Below, piece after piece: positions 1-6,776 of a stretch of 23,773 nucleotides of DNA (position 1 is the first letter of the stretch; each line of letters begins with the position of its first letter). The DNA lies in the NCBI GenBank assembly GCA_900553515.1, contig USDN01000043.1, positions 1 to 23,773 of the forward strand. Direction: 5' to 3'. The position numbers and the translations under genes were made by a program. The stretch comes from an uncultured Blautia sp. (GTDB lineage Bacteria; Bacillota; Clostridia; Lachnospirales; Lachnospiraceae). The notes under the pieces were generated by a model that did no database searches, had not been told where the DNA came from, and saw nothing but the letters and a program-made list of their open reading frames with translations.

Positions 1-316
1 TGCTGAACTCGTCTGCGACTCAGACAGCAGCATCCGGGGGATCAATGCAAATACGTAGAAGGCAAGAATTTTTACCCAAGCCTTTCAATGCTTCTGAACC
101 AGAAGAATCCACTCCTGCATTGTATTTTCCAGACAGCAAATTTATATTCCTGTAGTTTTTCTGTTTCCGGGCGGGAATTGCAGGGCGCAACCCTGCCGGC
201 CACAGGCCAGAATTGACAGGCGGATTTCTATTTGGCTGTTATCCACCTTTTTCTCATATGTATCGTCTGTGGGTAACAAGAAGCTTAAGTCCGCCCCATT
301 CTCACAAACAGAAATT
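1..316. other. Left-edge stretch with no supported gene
   Basis: No coding region with a start codon and ribosome site can be supported here. It lies downstream of argG, which is read leftwards. Two small tandem hairpins are visible at 180-196 (arms GCAGGG and CCCTGC) and 198-208 (GGCC-ACA-GGCC). Neither is followed by a T run, so they are not convincing terminators. On the minus strand one frame is open, without a start, from about 235 down to a TGA at 20-22. Its conceptual peptide looks somewhat protein-like but I do not recognise it. It could be a decayed gene tail or chance. Confidence 0.4.
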
Positions 317-1549
317 TTACTGGTTATTTTTGTTCTGTTCTACTTCCAGAAGCTTCATAGCTCTTACTTTCAGTGGAAGTCCGAACAGTGTGATAAATCC
401 GTCTGCATCATGGTGGTCGTACATATCGCCGGTTGTGAAGGATGCCAGAGATTCGTTGTAAAGGCTGTATGGAGAAGTGGTTCCGGCTTTGATGATGTTT
501 CCTTTGTAAAGTTTCATTTTGACTTCGCCGGTAACGTATTTCTGTGTGGATTCTACAAAGGCCTGAATCGCTTCGCGGAGTGGTGTAAACCATTTTCCCT
601 CATAAACAACCTGTGCAAACTGGCTTCCGAGTTTTTTCTTGGCTTCCATGGTGTCACGGTCAAGGATCAGTTCTTCAAGCTGGTCATGAGCTGCCATGAG
701 GATAGTTCCGCCCGGTGTTTCATATACTCCACGGGACTTCATGCCTACTACACGGTTCTCTACAATATCTACAATACCGATTCCATTTTCTCCGCCGATC
801 CGGTTCAGTTCTGTGATGATCTCAGACACCTTCATTGCCTTTCCATTAAGAGTTTTCGGGATACCTTCCTCAAATGTCATGGTGATCTCAGTTTCTTTAT
901 CCGGAGCTTTCTGAGGAGTTACGCTCAAAACAAGCATGTCGTCATAGTTTGGAGCCTGAGAAGGATCTTCAAGCTCAAGACCTTCATGGCTGATATGCCA
1001 TAAATTACGGTCACGGCTGTAGCTGTGACGTGCGTCAAATGGAAGATTGATGCCGTGAGCCTGACAGAATGCAAGTTCATCTTCACGGGACTGCATGGTC
1101 CATACGTCAGTCATACGCCATGGAGCGATGATCTTGATATCCGGAGCCAGAGCTTTGATGCCAAGTTCAAAACGGATCTGGTCATTTCCCTTTCCGGTTG
1201 CGCCGTGACAGATGGCAACGGCGTTTTCTTTACGTGCGATCTCTACCAGTTTTTTTGCAATAACCGGACGTGCCATGGATGTACCAAGAAGATACTGATG
1301 CTCATAAACTGCTCCTGCTTCTACACATGGCATGATATATTCATCGCAGAACTCATCTACGATATCCTCGATATATAATTTAGAAGCTCCGGAAAGTCGT
1401 GCTCTTTCTTCAAGCCCGTCCAGTTCATTTCCCTGTCCGCAGTTTACACAGCAGCAGACAACATCATAATTAAAGGTTTCTTTCAGCCATGGGATCAGGG
1501 CTGTAGTATCAAGGCCGCCTGAGTATGCTAAAACAACTTTTTCTTTCAT
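317..1549 (-). CDS. argG: Argininosuccinate synthase ArgG
   Basis: Joins citrulline and aspartate using ATP to give argininosuccinate, the penultimate step of arginine synthesis, in the cytosol. The 410-residue product fits the family's usual length of about 400. The N-terminal ATP-binding P-loop AYSGGLDTT is at residues 8-16, followed by the conserved CCCVNCGQG strand region; later the GATGKGNDQIRFE segment and the substrate-binding DARHSYSRD and ESRGVYETPGG-type region (here GMKSRGVYETPGG) are present. The ATG at 1549 is chosen over an ATG nine codons further upstream because an AGGAGGA ribosome site sits about 8 bases before it. It is transcribed away from argC and shares a control region with it. 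argH is not in this window, so the last step must be encoded elsewhere. Identification is secure. Confidence 0.97.
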   Translation of the reverse strand: MKEKVVLAYSGGLDTTALIPWLKETFNYDVVCCCVNCGQGNELDGLEERARLSGASKLYIEDIVDEFCDEYIMPCVEAGAVYEHQYLLGTSMARPVIAKKLVEIARKENAVAICHGATGKGNDQIRFELGIKALAPDIKIIAPWRMTDVWTMQSREDELAFCQAHGINLPFDARHSYSRDRNLWHISHEGLELEDPSQAPNYDDMLVLSVTPQKAPDKETEITMTFEEGIPKTLNGKAMKVSEIITELNRIGGENGIGIVDIVENRVVGMKSRGVYETPGGTILMAAHDQLEELILDRDTMEAKKKLGSQFAQVVYEGKWFTPLREAIQAFVESTQKYVTGEVKMKLYKGNIIKAGTTSPYSLYNESLASFTTGDMYDHHDADGFITLFGLPLKVRAMKLLEVEQNKNNQ

Positions 1550-1632
1550 GATAAATCCTCCTCGTTTTTGAAACATTTTATATAGAAGTTAAAATATTTT
1601 TATTTATAGAAACATGTGGTTTCTGTTGACAA

Positions 1633-1647
1633 TGAATAATATACAAT
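1633..1647 (+). promoter_or_regulatory. Candidate ArgR (ARG) box at argG promoter
   Basis: The 15-base sequence TGAATAATATACAAT resembles the AT-rich TGAATAAT-type half-sites bound by ArgR/AhrC arginine repressors. It overlaps the argG -10. A copy matching at 13 of 15 positions lies in inverted orientation at 1783-1797 on the argC promoter. A looser relative ending ATATGCAAT is at 1654-1668. The role is inferred from position and resemblance. The whole region is AT-rich, so chance similarity is possible. Confidence 0.4.
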
Positions 1648-1666
1648 ATTTTTTATAAATATGCAA
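1638..1666 (-). promoter_or_regulatory. argG promoter (sigma-A type)
   Basis: Read on the minus strand: -35 TTGCAT at 1666-1661, exactly 17 bases, then -10 TATATT at 1643-1638. Transcription would begin near 1631, leaving a leader of about 80 bases before argG. The -10 lies inside one of the two candidate arginine-repressor boxes. Prediction from sequence only. Confidence 0.55.
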
Positions 1667-1782
1667 TAGGAAAATGGAAAAAAATAAAAAAAGTTTGCAT
1701 AAAAATAAAACATTAAATAGGATATAATCAATATAAAACAAATGAAAACATAAAAAAGAACTGAGATTTATAAAAAATACAT

Positions 1783-1797
1783 ATTGCATATTATACA
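1783..1797 (-). promoter_or_regulatory. Candidate ArgR (ARG) box at argC promoter
   Basis: Read on the minus strand this is TGTATAATATGCAAT, matching the box at 1633-1647 at 13 of 15 positions. It covers the argC -35. A repressor bound here and at 1633-1647 could shut both divergent arginine units when arginine is plentiful. The family-level idea (ArgR/AhrC controls arg operons) is established; assignment to these bases is inference. Confidence 0.4.
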
Positions 1798-1812
1798 AAC
1801 AAGATGTATAAT
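1784..1812 (+). promoter_or_regulatory. argCJBD operon promoter (sigma-A type)
   Basis: -35 TTGCAT at 1784-1789, 17-base spacer, -10 TATAAT at 1807-1812. Start of transcription would be near 1819, about 70 bases before argC. The -35 hexamer is identical to that of the divergent argG promoter. Confidence 0.6.
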
Positions 1813-1888
1813 CTTTGTATCTTTACAAGAATGACAGGATAAAGTGAATATCTGTCATTTGAATGGACTGGAAGAGGAGGAGATCATT

Positions 1889-2929
1889 ATGATAAAAGCT
1901 GGTATCATCGGAGCAACAGGTTATGCGGGAAATGAAATCGCAAGACTTTTGCTGGGACATAAAGATGTAGAAGTAGCATGGTATGGATCAAGAAGTTACA
2001 TTAGTAAAGAGTATGCAGATATCTATCAGAATTTTTTTCAATTGGTAGATGCAAAATGCATGGATGATAATATGGAGGCTCTTGCAGATGAAGTTGATGT
2101 GATATTTACTGCAACTCCACAGGGACTTTGTGCATCGCTTGTAAATGAAGGGATTCTTTCCAAAGCAAAGGTCATTGATCTCAGCGCGGATTTTCGGATT
2201 AAAGATGTAAAAAAATATGAAGAATGGTATGGGATTCCGCATAAGTCTCCTCAGTTTATTGAAGAGGCAGTTTACGGACTTTGTGAGATCAACAGAGAGG
2301 ATATTAAGAAGGCAAGGCTGATCGCTAATCCGGGATGCTATCCTACATGTTCTACACTTTCTGTTTATCCCCTTCTGAAAGAAGGGCTGATTGATCCTTC
2401 TACGATTATCATTGATGCAAAGTCCGGAACCTCCGGAGCAGGACGGGGCGCCAAGGTGGACAATCTTTTCTGTGAGGTCAATGAAAATATCAAGGCGTAC
2501 GGGGTGGCAGGTCACCGTCATACACCGGAGATTGAGGATCAGCTGGGATATGCCTGCGGAGAAGAGGTGCTGATCAATTTTACCCCGCATCTGATCCCGA
2601 TGAACAGAGGAATTCTCATTACCGCATATGCTTCTTTGAAAAAAGAAGTTTCCTATGAAGAAGTAAAAGCAGCTTATGATAAATATTACAGTAAGGAACT
2701 GTTTGTGCGTGTGCTGGATAAAGATGTCTGCCCTCAGACAAAATGGGTGGAAGGCAGCAATTTTGTAGATGTGAACTTTAAGATTGATCCGAGAACAAAA
2801 AGGATCATCATGATGGGCGCTATGGATAATCTGGTAAAAGGCGCTGCAGGACAGGCAGTGCAGAATATGAACCTGATGTTTGGATTTGATGAAGCAGAGG
2901 GGCTTCGTCAGATTCCTATGATGCCGTGA
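1889..2929 (+). CDS. argC: N-acetyl-gamma-glutamyl-phosphate reductase ArgC
   Basis: NADPH-dependent reduction of N-acetylglutamyl phosphate to the semialdehyde, third step of arginine synthesis. The 346-residue product is of normal length. The Rossmann motif GIIGATGYAGNE is at residues 5-16. The catalytic cysteine lies in the conserved ANPGCYPT segment at about residue 147, and the later GHRHTPEIE block with the catalytic histidine is present. An in-frame ATG at 1844 would add 15 residues, but the GAGGAGG ribosome site at 1875-1881 points to 1889 and the Rossmann fold starts right after it. First gene of argC-argJ-argB-argD; 61 bases separate it from argJ. Confidence 0.97.
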   Translation: MIKAGIIGATGYAGNEIARLLLGHKDVEVAWYGSRSYISKEYADIYQNFFQLVDAKCMDDNMEALADEVDVIFTATPQGLCASLVNEGILSKAKVIDLSADFRIKDVKKYEEWYGIPHKSPQFIEEAVYGLCEINREDIKKARLIANPGCYPTCSTLSVYPLLKEGLIDPSTIIIDAKSGTSGAGRGAKVDNLFCEVNENIKAYGVAGHRHTPEIEDQLGYACGEEVLINFTPHLIPMNRGILITAYASLKKEVSYEEVKAAYDKYYSKELFVRVLDKDVCPQTKWVEGSNFVDVNFKIDPRTKRIIMMGAMDNLVKGAAGQAVQNMNLMFGFDEAEGLRQIPMMP

Positions 2930-2990
2930 TCTCTGTATCAGACAGGGGATTCGAGCCGGAAGAATAATATAATAAGAAAGGACATTTACT

Positions 2991-4214
2991 ATGAAGATTA
3001 TAACAGGCGGCGTAACAGCAGCAAAGGGATTCCAGGCTGCCTCCACAGCAGCCGGGATCAAATATCAGAACAGAACAGATATGGCAATGGTGTACAGTGA
3101 GAAACCATGTAAAGCGGCAGGAACGTTTACTACGAATGTGGTAAAAGCGGCTCCGGTAAAATGGGATCAGGATATTGTATATCATCAGCCGGAGGCACAG
3201 GTGGTCGTGTGCAACAGCGGAATTGCCAATGCCTGTACCGGAGAAGAAGGTTTTGGATATTGCAGAGAAACTGCAAAGGCAGCGGCAGAAGCTCTTGGTG
3301 TCAGCGAGAACAGTGTGCTTGTAGCATCTACAGGTGTAATCGGTATGCAGCTTCCGATTCAGAAACTGACAGATGGAATAAAAGCCATGGCTCCTGTTCT
3401 GGACGGAGATCTGGAAGCCGGAAATCAGGCGGCAAAGGCGATCATGACAACAGATACAGTAGAAAAAGAAGCGGCAGTGGAGTTTGAAGCCGGGGGAAAG
3501 ACTGTGACTATCGGCGGTATGTGCAAAGGATCCGGAATGATCCATCCAAACATGTGTACCATGCTGGGATTTGTCACAACAGATCTTAATATTTCCAAAG
3601 AGCTTCTTCAGGAGGCTTTAAGTGAAAACGTAAAAGATACTTACAATATGGTTTCTGTAGACGGAGATACCTCCACCAACGATACGGTTCTCCTTCTGGC
3701 GAACGGTATGGCAGGAAATCCGGAGATCACAGAAAAAAACGAGGATTATCAGGCGTTTTGTGAAGCCCTGAATTATGTAAATACTTCTCTTGCAAAAAAG
3801 ATTGCAGGAGACGGAGAGGGAGCAACGGCACTTTTTGAAGTAAAGATCATAGGAGCGGAAAGCAAAGAGCAGGCAGTGACTTTGAGCAAATCGGTAGTAA
3901 CGTCGTCTCTTACCAAAGCAGCAATATACGGACATGATGCCAACTGGGGCAGAATCCTTTGCGCCATGGGTTATTCAGGAGCACAGTTTGATCCGGAAAA
4001 AGTGGATCTTTACTTTGAGAGCAAGGCAGGAAAGATCAAGATCATTGAAAATGGTGTGGCAACCGGATACAGTGAAGAGGAAGCGACCAGGATTCTTTCG
4101 GAAGAGGCTGTGACTGCTATTGCAGATGTGAAGATGGGAACCTGTACGGCAACAGCGTGGGGCTGTGACCTGACCTATGATTATGTAAAGATCAATGCAG
4201 ATTATCGCTCCTGA
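2991..4214 (+). CDS. argJ: Bifunctional glutamate N-acetyltransferase / amino-acid acetyltransferase ArgJ
   Basis: Transfers the acetyl group from N-acetylornithine to glutamate, recycling acetyl in the cyclic arginine pathway; many members also acetylate glutamate from acetyl-CoA. The 407-residue product is typical. ArgJ enzymes cut themselves before a threonine in a KGSGMI.PNM.T.L motif; here that motif spans about residues 179-192 and the nucleophile is Thr190, preceded by Cys189 where alanine is more usual. This would give alpha and beta chains of about 189 and 218 residues. No argA or argE is visible nearby, which fits a cyclic pathway. The ribosome site AGAAAGGA lies 8 bases before the ATG. 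Whether it is bifunctional cannot be read from sequence. Confidence 0.96.
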   Translation: MKIITGGVTAAKGFQAASTAAGIKYQNRTDMAMVYSEKPCKAAGTFTTNVVKAAPVKWDQDIVYHQPEAQVVVCNSGIANACTGEEGFGYCRETAKAAAEALGVSENSVLVASTGVIGMQLPIQKLTDGIKAMAPVLDGDLEAGNQAAKAIMTTDTVEKEAAVEFEAGGKTVTIGGMCKGSGMIHPNMCTMLGFVTTDLNISKELLQEALSENVKDTYNMVSVDGDTSTNDTVLLLANGMAGNPEITEKNEDYQAFCEALNYVNTSLAKKIAGDGEGATALFEVKIIGAESKEQAVTLSKSVVTSSLTKAAIYGHDANWGRILCAMGYSGAQFDPEKVDLYFESKAGKIKIIENGVATGYSEEEATRILSEEAVTAIADVKMGTCTATAWGCDLTYDYVKINADYRS

Positions 4215-4269
4215 TCTTTAACAGAAGACAGGAAAGGGAGAATGAAAGAGGAAACGAGGAGGAAATAAA

Positions 4270-5166
4270 ATGGTAAAACAGAAATATCTGGACAAGGCAG
4301 AGGTGCTTATTGAAGCCCTTCCATATATCCAGCGCTTTAACAGAAAAATTGTAGTGATCAAGTATGGTGGAAGCGCCATGCTGGATGAAGAGCTGAAGGC
4401 AAATGTGATCAAAGACGCTGTTCTCCTGAAACTGGTTGGCTTTAAGCCGATCATTGTCCATGGAGGGGGCAAAGAGATCAGCCGCTGGGTCGGCAAGGTA
4501 GGGATGGAACCAAGATTTGTCAATGGACTTCGTGTGACAGACAAGGAAACCATGGAGATCGCGGAAATGGTTCTTGCAAAGGTAAATAAAGAACTGGTAA
4601 CTCTGGTAGAATCCCTGGGAGTAGATGCAGTGGGCATCAGCGGCAAAGACGGCGGTCTTTTAAAATGTACCAAAAAGCTGTCAGACGGTGAGGATATCGG
4701 TTATGTAGGAGAAGTGAAAGAGGTAAATCCAAGAATTCTTCATGAACTTCTGGACCAGGATTTTCTGCCGGTTATTTTCCCGGTGGGATTTGATGAAAAT
4801 TATGATTCCTACAATATCAATGCAGACGATGCAGCCTGTGCCATTGCAGAAGCTGTCCATGCAGAAAAACTGGCGTTTCTGTCGGATATTGAAGGAGTAT
4901 ATAAGGATAAGGATGATCCTTCCAGTCTGATCTCAGAGCTGCATATCCACGAGGCAGAAAAACTGATCTCAGAAGGATATGTAGGCGGCGGTATGATCCC
5001 TAAGCTGAAAAACTGTATCGATGCCATAGAAAACGGGGTAAACAGAGTTCATATTCTGGATGGAAGGATTCCACACAGTCTTCTGCTGGAGATCTTTACC
5101 AACAAGGGAATCGGAACTGCTATTTTAAGAGAGGACGGCGAAAAATACTACAATGAACATGCATGA
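4270..5166 (+). CDS. argB: Acetylglutamate kinase ArgB
   Basis: Phosphorylates N-acetylglutamate with ATP, the second step and usually the arginine-inhibited step of the pathway. The 298-residue product carries the amino-acid kinase signatures: KYGGSAM near residue 31, the HGGGKEIS glycine loop near 64-71, and the C-terminal GYVGGGMIPKL segment that binds nucleotide. The N-terminal helix ahead of the core (residues 1-25) is the type found in arginine-sensitive hexameric enzymes, so feedback inhibition is likely, as inference. Ribosome site GAGGAGG at 4256-4262. Its last 14 bases overlap the start of argD, suggesting coupled translation. Confidence 0.97.
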   Translation: MVKQKYLDKAEVLIEALPYIQRFNRKIVVIKYGGSAMLDEELKANVIKDAVLLKLVGFKPIIVHGGGKEISRWVGKVGMEPRFVNGLRVTDKETMEIAEMVLAKVNKELVTLVESLGVDAVGISGKDGGLLKCTKKLSDGEDIGYVGEVKEVNPRILHELLDQDFLPVIFPVGFDENYDSYNINADDAACAIAEAVHAEKLAFLSDIEGVYKDKDDPSSLISELHIHEAEKLISEGYVGGGMIPKLKNCIDAIENGVNRVHILDGRIPHSLLLEIFTNKGIGTAILREDGEKYYNEHA

Positions 5167-6343
5167 ACAGATGGACCAGGCAGAAAAAAGTATCCTTCAT
5201 ACCTATAACCGTTTTCCGGTGATGTTTGACAGAGGAGAAGGCTGCCGGCTTTATGACACAGAGGGAAAGGAATATCTTGATTTTGCAGCAGGAATTGCGG
5301 TAAATGCATTGGGATATCATTATCCGGGCTATGATGAGGCTCTGGTGGAACAGCTCCATAAACTGACACATATTTCCAATCTTTATTATAATGAGCCTAT
5401 GAGCAGGGCCGGTGAGAAGCTGATAAAAGCCAGCGGTATGAGCAAGGTTTTTTTTACAAACAGTGGTACAGAGGCCATCGAGGGAGCTCTGAAGGCAGCA
5501 AGGAAATATGGATTTAAAAAATATAATGGCGGGAGATATGAAGTTATTGCCATGGAACATTCTTTCCATGGAAGAAGTATGGGAGCTCTTTCCGTTACCG
5601 GTACGGCTCACTACAGAGAGCCTTTTGAACCTTTGATCGGTGGTGTGAAGTTTGCGCAGTTTAATGATCTGGAAAGTGTAAAGGCACAGATCACAGATAA
5701 AACCTGTGCCATACTGATGGAAACAGTACAGGGAGAAGGAGGTATTTATCCGGCAGATAAAAAATTCCTGCAGGGTCTCCGCGTGCTTTGTGATGAAAAA
5801 GATATTCTCCTGATCCTGGATGAGATCCAGTGCGGTATGGGACGTACCGGAGACTATTTTGCATGGCAGGGGTACGGCGTGAAGCCGGATATCATGACCT
5901 GTGCCAAGGCTCTGGGAAATGGAGTTCCTGTGGGTGCTTTTGTCCTTGGAGAAAAAGCTGCAGAAGCATCTCTGGAGCCGGGAGACCACGGAACGACTTA
6001 TGGCGGAAATCCTTTTGTATGCGCTGCCGTAAGCAAGGTTTTTGATATTTATGAGGAGGATCATATTCTGGATCATGTGCGGGAATTGACGCCTTATCTG
6101 GAAGAAAAATTGGATGAGATCGTGGATAAGTATGACTGCGTTTCTGCAAGGCGTGGAAAAGGATTTATGCAGGGATTGGTGATACAGGGGATTCCGGTAG
6201 GGAATATTGTAAAAAAAGCGCTGGAAAACGGGCTTTTGGTAATTTCCGCAGGAAGTGATGTGTTGAGAATGGTACCGCCTCTTGTTATTAAAAAGGAAGA
6301 TATCGATGAGATGATCATGAAACTGGAAAAAAGTCTGGCATAA
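5153..6343 (+). CDS. argD: Acetylornithine aminotransferase ArgD
   Basis: PLP-dependent transfer of an amino group from glutamate to N-acetylglutamate semialdehyde, giving N-acetylornithine. Class III aminotransferase of 396 residues: the SGTEA phosphate-binding loop is at 104-108, the LDEIQCGMGRTG block with the PLP-pyridine aspartate at 222-233, and the PLP lysine is Lys252 in TCAKALGNG. The ATG at 5153 lies inside argB; a second ATG two codons later is equally possible. Neither has a close ribosome site (the nearest purine-rich run is about 15 bases upstream), so translation is probably coupled to argB termination. Its TAA stop sits in the loop of the operon terminator. Confidence 0.95.
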   Translation: MNMHEQMDQAEKSILHTYNRFPVMFDRGEGCRLYDTEGKEYLDFAAGIAVNALGYHYPGYDEALVEQLHKLTHISNLYYNEPMSRAGEKLIKASGMSKVFFTNSGTEAIEGALKAARKYGFKKYNGGRYEVIAMEHSFHGRSMGALSVTGTAHYREPFEPLIGGVKFAQFNDLESVKAQITDKTCAILMETVQGEGGIYPADKKFLQGLRVLCDEKDILLILDEIQCGMGRTGDYFAWQGYGVKPDIMTCAKALGNGVPVGAFVLGEKAAEASLEPGDHGTTYGGNPFVCAAVSKVFDIYEEDHILDHVRELTPYLEEKLDEIVDKYDCVSARRGKGFMQGLVIQGIPVGNIVKKALENGLLVISAGSDVLRMVPPLVIKKEDIDEMIMKLEKSLA

Positions 6344-6357
6344 CGCCAGACTTTTTT
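6327..6357. terminator. Bidirectional intrinsic terminator after argD
   Basis: Stem AAGTCTGGC (6331-6339) and GCCAGACTT (6345-6353) with a five-base loop, extended by A runs on the left and T runs on the right to about 13 pairs. It can work on both strands. The argD stop codon TAA (6341-6343) lies in the loop. Confidence 0.9.
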
Positions 6358-6369
6358 ATAATAAAAGTA

Positions 6370-6398
6370 TTGACAAACTAACTTTGTTAGAGTATACT
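6370..6398 (+). promoter_or_regulatory. feo operon promoter
   Basis: Near-consensus sigma-A promoter: -35 TTGACA at 6370-6375, 17-base spacer, -10 TATACT at 6393-6398. Start of transcription near 6405. Confidence 0.85.
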
Positions 6399-6404
6399 AA
6401 CAAA
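6383..6404 (+). promoter_or_regulatory. Iron-repressor-type operator over the feo -10
   Basis: Perfect 8-base inverted repeat TTTGTTAG - 6 bases - CTAACAAA, covering the -10. An overlapping smaller repeat CTAAC-TTT-GTTAG lies at 6378-6390, and another ACTAACAAA half-site at 6421-6429. The TTAG...CTAA core is reminiscent of DtxR/IdeR/MntR-family operators rather than the Fur box. Binding of iron-loaded repressor would block transcription, fitting a ferrous uptake operon. The protein involved is not encoded in this window, so the family is inferred. Confidence 0.65.
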
Positions 6405-6477
6405 CATAGAGTTTATTAAAACTAACAAAATGAAGCGGATCAGAGTGCGAAACGGATTCCGGGAAAGTGAGAACCAT

Positions 6478-6696
6478 ATGTTTATGAATCTTTCGGAAGC
6501 GACAGAAGGGAAAGAATACATTGTAAAAGACATTGTTACAGAGGATGAAGAGCTGGATGCTTTTCTGTTTTCTCTGGGGTGCTACAGTGGAGAACCGATT
6601 ACAGTGATCGCCCATAGAAAGGGTGGTTGCGTGGTCTCTATCAAAGATGCCAGATATAATATCGATCATGATCTGGCACAGGCTATTTCGATATAA
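6478..6696 (+). CDS. feoA: Ferrous iron transport protein FeoA
   Basis: Small cytoplasmic SH3-like beta-barrel protein that works with FeoB in Fe(II) uptake. 72 residues, the usual FeoA size. Characteristic pattern: opening with NLSEATEGKEYIV, a central LFSLGCYSGEPITVIAHRKGG turn, and an ending of YNIDHDLAQAI type. An in-frame ATG at 6430 would add 16 residues that look unlike FeoA and has no ribosome site; GGGAAAGTGAG lies just before 6478, so 6478 is preferred (6484 is also possible). First gene of the feo operon. Confidence 0.9.
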   Translation: MFMNLSEATEGKEYIVKDIVTEDEELDAFLFSLGCYSGEPITVIAHRKGGCVVSIKDARYNIDHDLAQAISI

Positions 6697-6722
6697 AATA
6701 GTGATTCTGTCACTATTTTTTT
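6696..6722 (+). terminator. Terminator-like hairpin between feoA and feoB
   Basis: Nine-base stem AAATAGTGA (6696-6704) and TCACTATTT (6710-6718), five-base loop, followed by an unbroken T run to 6722. It starts at the last base of the feoA stop. It should end a share of feoA transcripts and so lower feoB relative to feoA, unless read-through or a separate feoB promoter compensates. Confidence 0.75.
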
Positions 6723-6733
6723 CAGACCACAGG

Positions 6734-6755
6734 TTAGTCTGAACTAATTAATTAG
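6734..6755 (+). promoter_or_regulatory. Second operator-like site before feoB
   Basis: TTAG - 6 bases - CTAA at 6734-6747 has the same core and spacing as the operator at the feoA promoter, and runs into the perfect 12-base palindrome CTAATTAATTAG at 6744-6755. It lies just before the feoB ribosome site. I see no clear -35/-10 pair here, so it may act as a roadblock or leader structure, or be chance in AT-rich DNA. Confidence 0.4.
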
Positions 6756-6776
6756 GTTATGGAGGAGAGAAAGGTT

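Noticed and set aside
180..208. Tandem hairpins as argG terminator
   Set aside because: No T run follows on either strand, and they lie more than 100 bases past the argG stop.
269..1003. Open frame of 244 codons on the plus strand opposite argG
   Set aside because: Antisense shadow of argG with low-complexity Phe/Cys/Ser-rich translation and no recognisable domain.
1695..1728. Alternative argC promoter TTGCAT (1695-1700) with TATAAT (1723-1728)
   Set aside because: The spacer is 22 bases, too long for sigma-A; the pair at 1784/1807 has the ideal 17.
1988..3061. Long open frame (357 codons) antisense to argC
   Set aside because: It is a mirror of argC codon usage, lacks a ribosome site and known motifs, and lies opposite a secure gene.
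5120..6076. Open frame of 318 codons antisense to argD
   Set aside because: Shadow of argD; no ribosome site, and composition unlike real proteins of this genome.
6370..6404. Fur box at the feo promoter
   Set aside because: No GATAAT-type hexamers; the TTAG/CTAA symmetry fits a DtxR-like site better.
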